Translations under genes and position numbers: made by a program | Assembly (NCBI RefSeq): GCF_004405105.1 | Contig: NZ_SORW01000009.1 | Coordinates: 33,140-97,139, forward strand | Source: Jeotgalibacillus sp. R-1-5s-1 | Lineage (GTDB): Bacteria; Bacillota; Bacilli; Bacillales; Jeotgalibacillaceae | Reading direction: 5' to 3' | DNA: 64,000 nt | Notes under the pieces: model-generated | Told to the model about the DNA's origin: nothing | Databases searched by the model: none | What the model saw: only the letters and a program-made list of their open reading frames with translations | In this document: piece by piece, positions 1 to 8,238 of the stretch | Numbering within the stretch: the first letter of the stretch is position 1 | Layout: every line of letters begins with the position of its first letter

Positions 1-367
1 ACAGCACAACCCAGGACAGAAACACTGTCGACAGCATCAGCGCTATAAGGATATACAAAACAGTCGTTGCTTCAAGCATCAGAAGGTCCAGTTCAAATAA
101 TAAGATAAAAAGATTTATATATCCCAGACTGATAAAAAAACTGAAATACATCCCTTTAGAGCGAATCATCTTCATCCTCTCATCCCTCTGTTTAAACTGA
201 GGCTGAAGGTAACTTAATGAAAAACACATCACTGCAATCGCAAATGATAAATATGTAAAAGGGACCGGCGGCTGTTCAGCAATAAGTGCGACCGCTAAAA
301 ATAGCAATCCGAAAAACACTTGAACAATACCAATAATTAAAAACAACTTCGGGTTATAATCCTTCAA
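1..367 (-). CDS. Integral membrane protein, 3' end outside window
   Basis: Too incomplete to name. The start is a TTG at 367 that overlaps the TGA stop of the upstream regulator (TTGA), with a GGAGGAG stretch inside the end of that gene acting as ribosome binding site. The 122 visible residues show four hydrophobic segments at about residues 8-30, 37-53, 72-91 and 100-122, with a charged loop (QRDERMKMIRSK) between the second and third. Coupling to a 69-residue XRE repressor is a common Firmicutes arrangement in which the regulator controls its own membrane partner; that role is inferred here. Confidence 0.75.
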   Translation of the reverse strand, partial: MKDYNPKLFLIIGIVQVFFGLLFLAVALIAEQPPVPFTYLSFAIAVMCFSLSYLQPQFKQRDERMKMIRSKGMYFSFFISLGYINLFILLFELDLLMLEATTVLYILIALMLSTVFLSWVVL

Positions 368-573
368 TCCTGCTCCTCCTCATCTGTGTATATAAACAAA
401 TCTTCAATCGTCACTTCAAATAATCGGGCTAACTGAAAGGCCAGCGGTAAAGATGGGGAGTAACGATTTTTTTCAATTGAAATGATGGTTTGTCTTGAAA
501 CTCCCAGCATCTCCGCCAATCTGTCCTGTGATAACGAACGCTTTTTCCTGAATTCCGCCAACCTGTTTTCCAA
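364..573 (-). CDS. Small XRE-family DNA-binding regulator
   Basis: A 69-residue protein consisting of a single Cro/CI-type helix-turn-helix. The recognition region SQDRLAEMLGVSRQTIISIE (about residues 15-34) and the following NRYSPSLPLAFQLARLFEV are typical of YozG-type mini-repressors. The acidic tail ends in EEEQD. The downstream membrane gene starts inside the stop codon, so the two are translationally coupled. The likely role is repression of its own operon. Start ATG at 573 is preceded by AGGAGGTG. Confidence 0.88.
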   Translation of the reverse strand: MENRLAEFRKKRSLSQDRLAEMLGVSRQTIISIEKNRYSPSLPLAFQLARLFEVTIEDLFIYTDEEEQD

Positions 574-657
574 TTACACTTCACCTCCTGAATGACGTCT
601 AAAGTGAGATCTCACAACCGGGACCTTTTACACTAAACTGGCAAATGTCATAGATAA

Positions 658-925
658 GCTGACAAAATTCCTAAATGAACTCATAAATCTGATTGACAAC
701 CTGACGAATTCTCATGCTAACCTCACGAATTCCCGCATCAACCTCACGTTCCATATAAATCAGGATCCCGCTGCTCAATCCCTTACATCACATAGGACTA
801 AGGATACTAAACTCACATAACCGCCGCGGAACCTCACAAATCCTCACATCAAACTTACGAATTTCGCTTCAAGCTCACAAACAATTACCCTAACCTTACA
901 AATTCCAGCCTCGGCCTTATCCTCT
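658..925. repeat. 21-bp-phased degenerate repeat array A1 (CTCACGAA type)
   Basis: This fills most of the gene-free stretch 574-1022. The motif CTCAC/CTGAC/CTTAC followed by RAA(TT) begins at 659, 680, 701, 722, 743, then 812, 833, 854, 874, 895 and 916, so almost every step is 21 bp (one is 20, with a disturbed patch between 743 and 812). Sequence between the motifs is not conserved. It lies beyond the terminator of the M14 peptidase gene and upstream of the XRE gene. I see no coding potential. Confidence 0.85.
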
Positions 926-940
926 GATCTCTATTCTAAT

Positions 941-972
941 GTAAAGTTCCCTTTACGTAAAGGAAACTTTAC
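941..972. promoter_or_regulatory. 32-bp near-perfect palindrome
   Basis: Two 16-bp arms, GTAAAGTTCCCTTTAC and GTAAAGGAAACTTTAC, abut with no spacer and differ from perfect symmetry at a single position. It lies between array A1 and the terminator of the M14 peptidase gene. It has no T-run, so it is unlikely to be a terminator itself; an operator or a small mobile remnant are alternatives. Confidence 0.6.
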
Positions 973-982
973 ACAAAAGACT

Positions 983-1013
983 AAAAAAACACCGCCAACT
1001 CAGTCAGCGGTGT
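983..1013 (-). terminator. Terminator of the M14 peptidase gene
   Basis: Read on the minus strand, a stem with ACACCGC and GCGGTGT arms is followed at once by seven T residues. It sits 10 bp after the stop codon of the carboxypeptidase gene. Confidence 0.85.
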
Positions 1014-1022
1014 CTCTCTCAA

Positions 1023-2087
1023 TTATTCACTCTCATAAGGTCTTGTTGTCTGCGTAGCCAACGTGTCCCAGAATGAGATGTCTGCATCAGCAATCGATCC
1101 ATCTGAGATCGCCCGGACGGTTGCATCAAGCGTTGTGATGGTTTGTTTAATTAAATAACCGTTACTCTTCTGCCCTAATACATAGGAATCATAGAAATGA
1201 TCAGACATGCCTCTCATTTCAAACAACAGCGTAGAAATGCCATACTCTACAGCGATGCCGTTCCGGCTGATCGTCTCAGCTGACCCTCCGTTGTACTTGC
1301 CGAGATGCCCCCAGCCAGTGGAGTCAACAGCGTCAAACACAACTGCGCCAAGCTGCTTTGATTTCAGCAAAACATCTTCATCCACATTTGGTGTCGTTGG
1401 ATAAAGAATTGAACCTGAAACGAGTTTGCCATCCCTTTCACTCTGTGCACCCTGGTGGTGAAGATCAATCATATAGTCTATATCATATTTCTGCATGACA
1501 TTTTCGTGAAGCGCTTTTGTTTCCGGCTGGATTTTATCTACGTGATCACGGTTTAAATCAACCTCAACTGCATTATAACGAGTCAGGTTGCGGTCTCCAC
1601 TCGCTATGTAATCATCCAGCGAAAAATCGACGTCTCCCATCGCACCATCCGGATTCAGCATCGGAACGATCAGAATATTAACTCCGTCCAGCACGCCCTT
1701 CATTTTACCGGTTCCCATATGTTTGATGAATTCGAGTGCCCCTTCTGTTGTCAGCTGCTCATTACCATGCTGCTGAGTCAGGAATAGGATCGTCGGGTTT
1801 TCCGGATTTTTTATGTATTTTGCTACGTATAGATCCCGGCCCTTTACAGACTGGCCGATTACTTCCACTTCCAGATCAGCCTGCTTCGCGTCCTGAGTCT
1901 TCAGGAATTCAGCCATTTCGGAGTATGTGTGAAGAATAGATGTATTGATGGTTTCATTCCCACCATAGCCTGGTCCCTCACCGACCGCCTGTGCCTGCGG
2001 TGTTGTAAAAGCCGTTCCACTAAATGCTAAAGCTCCTGCTACGGATAATGCAATCATCTGTTTTTTCATCATCTGCCTCCTCGTCAT
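1023..2087 (-). CDS. Secreted M14-family zinc carboxypeptidase
   Basis: A 354-residue exported peptidase. Residues 1-34 form a signal peptide (RRQMMKKQ, a hydrophobic core, then a likely Ala-X-Ala cleavage at AQA). The mature part has the M14 signature: QQHGNEQ gives the first zinc His and Glu, the substrate-binding Arg lies in DRNLTRYN and NRD, DLHHQG gives the third zinc ligand, and LLFEMRG carries the general-base Glu. It probably removes C-terminal residues from peptides or trims cell-wall peptides outside the cell. It is monocistronic, with its own terminator. The substrate cannot be read from the sequence. Confidence 0.88.
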   Translation of the reverse strand: MTRRQMMKKQMIALSVAGALAFSGTAFTTPQAQAVGEGPGYGGNETINTSILHTYSEMAEFLKTQDAKQADLEVEVIGQSVKGRDLYVAKYIKNPENPTILFLTQQHGNEQLTTEGALEFIKHMGTGKMKGVLDGVNILIVPMLNPDGAMGDVDFSLDDYIASGDRNLTRYNAVEVDLNRDHVDKIQPETKALHENVMQKYDIDYMIDLHHQGAQSERDGKLVSGSILYPTTPNVDEDVLLKSKQLGAVVFDAVDSTGWGHLGKYNGGSAETISRNGIAVEYGISTLLFEMRGMSDHFYDSYVLGQKSNGYLIKQTITTLDATVRAISDGSIADADISFWDTLATQTTRPYESE

Positions 2088-2208
2088 TTATTACCTTTTC
2101 AGCATATCAAACGACGAGGAAGCGCTTCCATAGGTTACCAGACACATTTTAGACACATATAAACCTTCGATTATGGAAATAAATTCATAAAAATAAGGAA
2201 TTAGATGG

Positions 2209-2421
2209 TTATTTAGGAGGTCTAAGGGTTTCTCCTTCTAATTTTGAAATCTTTCTTCTCGTCACAATCAACCCCACATATCCAGCCAGAAAAGCCGGAA
2301 TAAAGCTGATCCACAGGTAAAGCCATTCGTTCGTCAGGATCGAGATCAGCAAGAAGAATATTGGCATGCCAAGCAGGACACTCCACGACACGATACGGGC
2401 AAGACGGATATTTTCGCTCAT
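2209..2421 (-). CDS. Small membrane protein, function unknown
   Basis: Predicted 71 residues starting MSENIRLARIV. I chose the ATG at 2421 because GGAGG lies 7 bp upstream; an ATG at 2424 and an in-frame start at 2454 are less well placed. Two membrane segments (about residues 11-28 and 34-54) are followed by a short cytoplasmic tail (TRRKISKLEGETLRPPK). No family recognised. Confidence 0.65.
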   Translation of the reverse strand: MSENIRLARIVSWSVLLGMPIFFLLISILTNEWLYLWISFIPAFLAGYVGLIVTRRKISKLEGETLRPPK

Positions 2422-2513
2422 CATAATTCCTCCCATCCTCATTCTCTTTTCCATACTATTCTTCCAGCCCCTGCTTATTTCCTGCTACACTGTAAATGAA
2501 AGGAATGATTAAT

Positions 2514-2966
2514 ATGAACATTGAACGTTTGCACTCCATTTCACCTGACGCAATGGACCTCCTGCTGTTGGCAGATCCATCAGAAGAAGTCATCCACAGC
2601 TATGTACATAGAGGTTTTTGTTATGCAGCTTATCTTAATGAATCATTAACTGGCATTTATGTCTTGCTGCCAACGCGACCCCAGACAATCGAACTCGTCA
2701 ACATTGCTGTAGATGACAAATGCCAGGGGCAAGGTATCGGAAAGAAGCTCGTTTTACATGCCATTGAAGAGTCACGGAAGCTTCACTATCACACAATTGA
2801 AATCGGAACGGGTAACTCCAGCCTGCCTCAGTTAGGTCTTTATCAGAAGTGCGGGTTCAGGATCACAGGTATTGATCACGATTTCTTCACTCGTCACTAT
2901 TCAGAGCCTATTTTTGAAAATGGCATCCAGTGCAGGGATATGATCAGGCTGTCGATGGACTTATAA
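2514..2966 (+). CDS. GNAT-family N-acetyltransferase
   Basis: A 150-residue acetyltransferase. The acetyl-CoA loop is seen as VDDKCQGQGIGKKLVLHAIEE (Q/R-x-x-G-x-G/A motif), and the C-terminal LGLYQKCGFRITG strand-helix is typical of GNAT motif B. The start at 2514 follows AAAGGA with a 9-bp spacer; the ATG at 2496 has no good ribosome binding site. The substrate is unknown. The gene converges with the DUF4870 gene, and array A2 fills the gap between them. Confidence 0.85.
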   Translation: MNIERLHSISPDAMDLLLLADPSEEVIHSYVHRGFCYAAYLNESLTGIYVLLPTRPQTIELVNIAVDDKCQGQGIGKKLVLHAIEESRKLHYHTIEIGTGNSSLPQLGLYQKCGFRITGIDHDFFTRHYSEPIFENGIQCRDMIRLSMDL

Positions 2967-3014
2967 ATGCATTGACAGCCTTTAGCGAGCGGAATAGTCC
3001 GTATGTCACAACCT

Positions 3015-3130
3015 GGTGAAACAAGTGCAAGAACTTTGGAACCTGCTCAATAATATTGCGAAACTCATCCAACATACTCTGAACCATCCGGTAAAGCCTG
3101 CGAACCTCGACTGAAATCCTGCGAACCCCT
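3015..3130. repeat. 21-bp-phased degenerate repeat array A2 (TGCGAAC type)
   Basis: The GAA core recurs at 3018, 3039, 3060, 3081, 3102 and 3123, exactly 21 bp apart six times, usually within TGCGAAC or TGGAACC. The array lies between the convergent ends of the GNAT and DUF4870 genes. Because 21 is a multiple of three, it can be read as heptad-like spurious peptides rich in VRR/FR; I do not consider it coding. Same motif as array A5 at 13.6 kb. Confidence 0.85.
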
Positions 3131-3144
3131 TCCTTGCCCCCCAC

Positions 3145-3172
3145 AAAAAAAAGAACGCTGAGCATCAGCGTC
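3145..3172 (-). terminator. Terminator of the DUF4870 gene
   Basis: On the minus strand, the stem GACGCTG-atgct-CAGCGTTC is followed by a run of eight T residues. It lies 10 bp past the stop codon of the DUF4870 gene. Confidence 0.8.
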
Positions 3173-3182
3173 CTCTAAACTA

Positions 3183-3545
3183 TCAGTGCATTTTTCGAAG
3201 CTGATCCTCAGCCATTTTACCAGCCATCGGCAAATGGTAACGTTCACCCTGATAGGCTTTTACCATAAGCAGAATCCATAATACGAGTGCGATCGGACCA
3301 AGCAGCAGTGTCAGAATCCATCCGATAATGGGAATGAAGCCTGCAATAAGACTGATGACGAAAATAGCGCCGAACACAATGGTGGACTGCATGGCGTGAA
3401 AACGGATGTACTGATTTTCCTTTTCTACAAGAAGAAGTACGATGCCACTGACAAATCCGAATAAGTAAGCCAGTAATCCTCCTGTGTTTTCCTGCAGACC
3501 GGTGGATGATTTTTTCATGCCTGTACCTGGATTGCCCTGTACCAC
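3183..3545 (-). CDS. DUF4870 family membrane protein
   Basis: A 120-residue protein of the DUF4870 (Tic20-like) family. GTG start at 3545 with AAAGGAGGG 6 bp upstream. A short polar N-terminus precedes three membrane segments (about residues 24-41, 52-71 and 75-95). Conserved family features visible are GLLAYLFGFVSGIVLLLVEKE and the NQYIRFHAMQS loop. Function unknown in the family. Confidence 0.85.
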   Translation of the reverse strand: MVQGNPGTGMKKSSTGLQENTGGLLAYLFGFVSGIVLLLVEKENQYIRFHAMQSTIVFGAIFVISLIAGFIPIIGWILTLLLGPIALVLWILLMVKAYQGERYHLPMAGKMAEDQLRKMH

Positions 3546-3724
3546 AGCTTTCCCTCCTTTTATTTTGGGCTCAGGATGAACGTCGCGGCAAAAATAACTA
3601 AATATTCTGTAAATTAATTATAAGCCGTTCGACAAAACTCGTCAATCTGCATTTCAGACCAGCACATTCACACGCTTGTAAAAAGATTTGTTTGGGTATA
3701 CTCGAAAAGAGTGGAGGTGACGGG

Positions 3725-5260
3725 ATGGCAACTCGTTGGATTTTTGGCAGTCAGTTAAATCATCAGCTGCCAATTGTGAAAGATGCCGATCAGGACAAGG
3801 ATGTCTTTTTATTTGTGGAAGCCCATTCACGCTCCACCTGGCAGTCTTATCATAAACAGAAGCTGATACTCATCTTCTCGGCTATGCGTCATTTTGCAGA
3901 AGAGCTGAAAGAAAAAGGGTATACAGTTGATTACCGTGAAGCAGATTCGTTTCAGGATGCCTGGGAAAACCACCGGGATGAATATAAACCTGAACAAATT
4001 TATTACACGGCACACACTGATTACCGGATGAAAAAGGCGATGGAAAAGTGGCAGGAGTCTCTGCCTGAAAATATAGAAGTAACCGTGCTTTCTGATCAGC
4101 CTCTCTTTCTTTTAACGGCTGAAGAAGCACAGCAGGAGCTTAAAGGTGACGGCCCATGGAAGATGGATCCGTTTTATAGAAAACTGAGGAAGCGTTACAG
4201 CGTTCTGGTTGAGGATGACAAGCCGGTGGGCGGAAAATGGTCGTTTGATCAGGACAACAGAAAATCGGCAAAGTCAGGCACTTCATTCCCAAAAGAAAAG
4301 TCTTTCCGGCCTGACGACATCACAAAAGAGGTCATGAAAAAAGTCGCTGAATTATTCGGTGACAACCCCGGAGATCTCGAACCATTCAGGTGGCCGGTGA
4401 CAAGGAAAGAGGCACTTCAGGCATTAAATCACTTTTGCAAAGAACGCGTTGAGACGTTTGGTACCTATCAGGATGCGATGCTGATTGATAACCCGTATAT
4501 GTCTCATTCTTTATTGTCTTCATCTGTCAACATTGGGCTGATCACACCTCTTGAGGTCATTGAAAAAGCAGAGGACGCCTATTCAAACGGCGCACCGCTC
4601 AATTCTGTTGAAGGGTTTATCCGTCAGATCCTTGGCTGGAGGGAATATATAAGGGCTGTTTATCTGAAAACGATGCCGGGTTACAAAAAAGTGAATGAAT
4701 TGAATCATCAGGTAGATTTGCCGTCGTTTTTCTGGGATGGACAGTCCAACATGACATGCATGGAGCAATCATTAAAGCCAGTCGTAACCTCAGGATATAA
4801 TCACCATATACAACGCTTGATGGTACTCGGTAATTTCGCCAATCTGTTTGGCATCTCACCACAGCAGACAGCTGACTGGTTTAACGAAATGTATATTGAT
4901 GCCTATGACTGGGTAGTGTTGCCGAATGTGCTAGGGATGGCGCTATATGCGGACGGAGGCAAGCTCTCTACGAAGCCGTATGTGTCGTCAGGTAAATACA
5001 TTCACAAAATGAGTGATTACTGCACATCCTGTCAATACAATGTCAATCATCAGCTTGAAGACGATGCCTGTCCATTTAACGCGCTGTACTGGAACTTTCT
5101 CGACCGTCACGCTGAAAAGCTGAGCCGTAATCCAAGAATGGGTTTGATCTACAGTCAGTGGAGTAAAAAAGAAGAGTCAAAGAAAAATGATATTCGTAAA
5201 AAGGCAGCTGCTTTAAAACAGGAGCTTGCGAATGGACGATTCCATGAAAAAAAGGAGTGA
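3725..5260 (+). CDS. FeS-BCP type cryptochrome/photolyase-related protein
   Basis: A 511-residue flavoprotein of the iron-sulfur bacterial cryptochrome/photolyase class (Agrobacterium PhrB is the model), expected to repair (6-4) photoproducts with light. Start ATG at 3725 has GGAGGTGA 5 bp upstream. Residues 4-130 form the antenna domain. The C-terminal FAD region carries four Cys at residues 345, 433, 436 and 449; their spacing equals that of the four 4Fe-4S ligands in PhrB (350, 438, 441, 454). RQILGWREYIR and the PNVLGMALYADGG segment match the flavin-binding region. A second, unrelated photolyase lies 6 kb away. Substrate inferred from the family. Confidence 0.92.
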   Translation: MATRWIFGSQLNHQLPIVKDADQDKDVFLFVEAHSRSTWQSYHKQKLILIFSAMRHFAEELKEKGYTVDYREADSFQDAWENHRDEYKPEQIYYTAHTDYRMKKAMEKWQESLPENIEVTVLSDQPLFLLTAEEAQQELKGDGPWKMDPFYRKLRKRYSVLVEDDKPVGGKWSFDQDNRKSAKSGTSFPKEKSFRPDDITKEVMKKVAELFGDNPGDLEPFRWPVTRKEALQALNHFCKERVETFGTYQDAMLIDNPYMSHSLLSSSVNIGLITPLEVIEKAEDAYSNGAPLNSVEGFIRQILGWREYIRAVYLKTMPGYKKVNELNHQVDLPSFFWDGQSNMTCMEQSLKPVVTSGYNHHIQRLMVLGNFANLFGISPQQTADWFNEMYIDAYDWVVLPNVLGMALYADGGKLSTKPYVSSGKYIHKMSDYCTSCQYNVNHQLEDDACPFNALYWNFLDRHAEKLSRNPRMGLIYSQWSKKEESKKNDIRKKAAALKQELANGRFHEKKE

Positions 5261-5284
5261 CCCTGCACGGCCGCTCCTCATGAT

Positions 5285-5674
5285 TCATTTTCTAAGCATG
5301 TACAAAAAATCAACGAAACGTGAGGCCACCGGGAAGATCGCCTCTTCCTGGTTTTCATACACCTGATCTCTTGAGACATAAATAATCTGCGGTTCTTCCA
5401 GCCTGCCCCGGTCAAAATAAAAACACAGCCAGTCCCCATCCACAGTTTCTGCAAAAGGATACATACCCTCCTGCAGTTCTTCGGCAAGGGCTGTTTCATG
5501 CATTGAGAACAGATTAACAGCCTCTGTTTCAATGGCGGGATAAAACTGTGCGATCGGCACGGAGGTATCATCCTGATAAAAATATAGCGCGCTGTGCTCT
5601 ACAATTTCAGGATAACTGTTGACATACTCAGGCGGGAGGGTAATATTCAGCTTTCTTTCAATGTCACTCACCAA
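5285..5674 (-). CDS. SMI1/KNR4 (SUKH) domain protein
   Basis: A 129-residue single-domain protein. The N-terminal VSDIERKLNITLPPEYVN is the hallmark SUKH opening (helix followed by LPxxY/F), and SRFVDFLYMLRK is the usual closing helix. TTG start at 5674 (GTG at 5671 possible) with GGGGG 7 bp upstream. SUKH proteins often act as immunity proteins against nuclease toxins, but no toxin gene adjoins it, so a free-standing role is equally likely. It converges with the photolyase gene. Confidence 0.75.
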   Translation of the reverse strand: MVSDIERKLNITLPPEYVNSYPEIVEHSALYFYQDDTSVPIAQFYPAIETEAVNLFSMHETALAEELQEGMYPFAETVDGDWLCFYFDRGRLEEPQIIYVSRDQVYENQEEAIFPVASRFVDFLYMLRK

Positions 5675-5821
5675 CGATGAACCCCCCTCGGTTCAGTTTC
5701 ACCAGACGGCCTGATAACGGTTAAAGAGTTAACGTCTATTTAAACGGGGCGGATCATATTCTATACCTGTTTTTGTGTTCGTTCAAACGAAGATTTCAGA
5801 AATTTTACAAATTATTCATGA

Positions 5822-6418
5822 TTACTTCAACGTTTCACGATCCGTAACCGTTGTTAAATGATCAATCAGATTGTAATCTCCAATCGCCCACTTTTGATCT
5901 TTAAAATGAAAATGGGAAATACCCGCATTTTCAAGCCGTGTTTTTCCGGAACCGATCTCACCTTCTGATAAGATCGAGAGAATCGCGTTAATCACCGCGC
6001 CATGCGCCACGAGAATGACCCGCTTATCCGGATAATGTTCCGTGATGTGTTTGAGTCCTTTTTTCAATCTGTCATGAAAAACTTCAACCGTTTCCTCATT
6101 CGGATATTTCCGCTCAGGGAATGTATTTGCCCGCTCATCCTGCGTCATTCCCTCTGCATCACCAAATGTACGCTCGATAAATTCCTCAATTTCAATGACC
6201 GGCAACTGAACTTCTTGTGCAATCAGATCTGCTGTTTCACGCGCTCTGCTTAATGGGCTGGATAAGATTACATCCCATTGGTCCTTTTTCAGATGAGCGG
6301 CTGTGATCCGCGCCTGCCGTCTTCCTTTTTCATTGAGCGGGATATCCGTCTGGCCCTGCAGTCTGCGCTCTGCATTCCAGTCCGTTTCACCATGTCTGAT
6401 CATACATAAAATCGTCAT
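5822..6418 (-). CDS. Histidine phosphatase family protein
   Basis: A 198-residue member of the phosphoglycerate mutase-like superfamily. The catalytic RHGETDWN motif (residues 8-15, phospho-His in RHG), the second Arg in SSPLSRARETA, the acid Glu in EEFIERTFGDAEG, and the distal His in VAHGAVINA are all present. More likely a broad phosphatase (PhoE/CobC type) than a true glycolytic mutase, given the length and missing dPGM features. Confidence 0.88.
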   Translation of the reverse strand: MTILCMIRHGETDWNAERRLQGQTDIPLNEKGRRQARITAAHLKKDQWDVILSSPLSRARETADLIAQEVQLPVIEIEEFIERTFGDAEGMTQDERANTFPERKYPNEETVEVFHDRLKKGLKHITEHYPDKRVILVAHGAVINAILSILSEGEIGSGKTRLENAGISHFHFKDQKWAIGDYNLIDHLTTVTDRETLK

Positions 6419-6475
6419 GTCAAATGCCCCCTATTTCTTCTGTACACGTATTTTAGCACGTTTTAAAAACAGGGT

Positions 6476-6904
6476 TCACGACAGACTCTTTCGAAACGAA
6501 TAACTTACGCGGCTGAAATCCATTTTCTGTTCATAAAACCGGTGGGCATCCGTTCGCTGAACTCCTGATTCTAAGGCGATACAATGCGCACCACGCTGCT
6601 GACCCCAGTTTTCCAGGTACGTTAAAAGCTTTTCACCATATCCTTTCGAGCGGTGACGGTCTGCCGTGACCAGATCATAAACAAATACATGTTTATTCAG
6701 GTACAGGTTCGTTTTAATTGCCACTCCAGCAAGACTGGTCAGCTCACCGTCATCATAACAGCCAAAAAGCTGATAATCCTCATGCTGCATTTGCTGAACG
6801 AGTTCGATGAATTCCTCTTCTGATAAATGTGTGCGAAGCTCTTTCATTACTGGGTACGCTTCTTTTAACTCTTCTACTGTAGATAACTCTTTCATGTGCA
6901 TCAT
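6476..6904 (-). CDS. GNAT-family N-acetyltransferase
   Basis: 142 residues. DLVTADRHRSKGYGEKLLTYL is the acetyl-CoA pyrophosphate loop (R-S-K-G-Y-G), followed by CIALESGVQRTDAHRFYEQKMDF (motif B). ATG at 6904 has AAAGGAG 7 bp upstream. Substrate unknown. It follows the small membrane protein gene at 6922 by 17 bp, so the three genes 7606-6476 may form one transcript. Confidence 0.85.
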   Translation of the reverse strand: MMHMKELSTVEELKEAYPVMKELRTHLSEEEFIELVQQMQHEDYQLFGCYDDGELTSLAGVAIKTNLYLNKHVFVYDLVTADRHRSKGYGEKLLTYLENWGQQRGAHCIALESGVQRTDAHRFYEQKMDFSRVSYSFRKSLS

Positions 6905-6921
6905 GGTAATACTCCTTTATG

Positions 6922-7200
6922 CTACGGCATTGAATGCTGAATTCCCTCAATGACTAAAGAGAGAAACACGAGCGCCAGCATCCCTCCGGTTGATATAAAT
7001 AACATTGTTTTTTGCATAGGATGCTTGATCCCTCTCAGTTCTTGTCTGTAAAGGATGGCAAAATACAGGACACCACCAATGGTTGCTGATCCCCAAACGA
7101 TCATTCCCGGCAAGGTAACCAGCCATTCCCACTGAGTCAGCCAGATCAGAAAAATAATAATATGTACGATCACTAAAAACCCCGTACTAAAAACTTTCAC
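6922..7200 (-). CDS. Small membrane protein, function unknown
   Basis: 92 residues, three hydrophobic segments (about residues 6-23, 28-48 and 64-85) with a basic loop RQELRGIKHPMQK. The start overlaps the 3' end of the VOC gene by 14 bp, which suggests translational coupling. No family recognised. Confidence 0.7.
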   Translation of the reverse strand: MKVFSTGFLVIVHIIIFLIWLTQWEWLVTLPGMIVWGSATIGGVLYFAILYRQELRGIKHPMQKTMLFISTGGMLALVFLSLVIEGIQHSMP

Positions 7201-7606
7201 GACTTCCTCTCCTTTTAAAATCCGGGCTTAATTCACTCCAGACGTCAAAGCGATTTCCATCCGGATCTTCAAATACAACATTTCTCCCTGCATGACCTCT
7301 GTTTTCGACATGGCCGACTGTAACCCCTTTTTTCAGCAATAAGTCTCTGAACTCCTCCAGCCGCTTAAGTCCGTCTACTTCAAAGGTCATCGCAAAACGG
7401 TTGTGACCTTGATAATCCTTAAAATTCAAAGTTTCACCCGGCAGGCTTTTAACAAGAAAAAAACTCTGGTCCGCCAGATCCACAATGGCTTTCTCTTCAT
7501 CCTCATGATTGATCGTGGCACCAAGTATCTCCTCATACCAGACGGCTGCGTTTCGAACATGTTGCACTGGTAGATAAATCGTTCCGACCCGTTTTAACAA
7601 CGACAT
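7187..7606 (-). CDS. VOC (glyoxalase/bleomycin-resistance fold) protein
   Basis: 139 residues. ATG at 7606 is preceded by AGGAGGG with 6-bp spacing; an upstream in-frame start at 7648 lacks this. The two beta-alpha-beta-beta-beta halves are visible: GTIYLPVQHVRNAAVWYEEI at the N-terminus and NRFAMTFEVDGLKRLEEF with VVFEDPDGNRFDVW at the C-terminus (metal-ligand Glu position replaced by Asp in FDVW). Substrate not predictable. Confidence 0.82.
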   Translation of the reverse strand: MSLLKRVGTIYLPVQHVRNAAVWYEEILGATINHEDEEKAIVDLADQSFFLVKSLPGETLNFKDYQGHNRFAMTFEVDGLKRLEEFRDLLLKKGVTVGHVENRGHAGRNVVFEDPDGNRFDVWSELSPDFKRRGSRESF

Positions 7607-7689
7607 GACAATCCCTCCTGATAAATTGATAGTATCACTTAATGACAATACTAGTAAGCTGCATTTCCCAATTTCAGGTGGTGGAGAGT

Positions 7690-7850
7690 GATGGAATTTT
7701 GTTACGTTATGAGGGGAATGTTATCCCGGTATGAAGGAATTCACCTGTCGAAATAAAGGAAAAATGACCGCTCTCAGGGCTAGTGAAGGAATCATTTTCC
7801 TGAACGATCGAATACATTTTTCAAACGAAGGAAATCATTTTTCAAAAGCC
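7690..7850. repeat. 21-bp-phased degenerate repeat array A3 (GGAAT / TTTTTCAAACGAA type)
   Basis: Occupies the gene-free stretch 7607-7948. GGAAT-like cores start at 7693, 7715, 7736, 7758, 7788, 7809 and 7830, with steps of 22, 21, 22, 30, 21 and 21 bp. The last units share CATTTTTCAAACGAA with array A9. No promoter or coding signal seen. Confidence 0.7.
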
Positions 7851-7948
7851 TTAATCCCACTCACCAATGATGGAATTCCACCCCGCTACCATTTACAGCC
7901 CAGCCACAACAAAAAAGCACCGGAACCACGCCCCGGCACTTCTCACAC

Positions 7949-8233
7949 TTATTTCACAAGAACATCCTGTAAATGCTGATGCTGATCAATCGTCTTTTTC
8001 GCAAACGGGCAAAGTGGCACAATCATTTTCCCCTGCTCCCTTGCATGCTGTACCACACGTTCCACCAGTTGAAGACCCATACCCTGTCCTCTTAAATCAT
8101 CAGAAACAAATGTATGATCTATAATAAAGCGCTGGTCGCCTGCAGGTACAAACGTAATTTCAGCGGAAGGTTGAGACTCTTCTCCAACATAAAACTTATT
8201 CACTGTCTGCTTAATTTCCATCACATCACCCAC
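7949..8233 (-). CDS. YjdJ-type GNAT acetyltransferase
   Basis: A 94-residue minimal GNAT (COG2388 type). HTFVSDDLRGQGMGLQLVERV is the acetyl-CoA loop, and the MIVPLCPFAKKTIDQH tail with its PLCPF motif is characteristic of this subfamily. It follows the CDGSH gene with a 5-bp gap, so the two are probably co-transcribed. Substrate unknown. Confidence 0.85.
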   Translation of the reverse strand: MGDVMEIKQTVNKFYVGEESQPSAEITFVPAGDQRFIIDHTFVSDDLRGQGMGLQLVERVVQHAREQGKMIVPLCPFAKKTIDQHQHLQDVLVK

Positions 8234-8238
8234 TCCAT

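Noticed and set aside
658..925. CRISPR array
   Set aside because: Units are degenerate, only 21 bp in total, without constant repeat and variable spacer of equal length, and no cas genes are present.
2944..3247. Two overlapping minus-strand frames between the GNAT and DUF4870 genes
   Set aside because: They cover array A2 and the terminator and lack initiation signals.
3692..3724. Upstream ATG of the FeS-BCP photolyase
   Set aside because: The ribosome binding site GGAGGTGA lies after it and directly before the ATG at 3725, and the antenna domain begins there.
5285..5674. SMI1/KNR4 gene as part of a polymorphic toxin-immunity locus
   Set aside because: No toxin, secretion signal or further immunity genes adjoin it; neighbours are a photolyase and a phosphatase.
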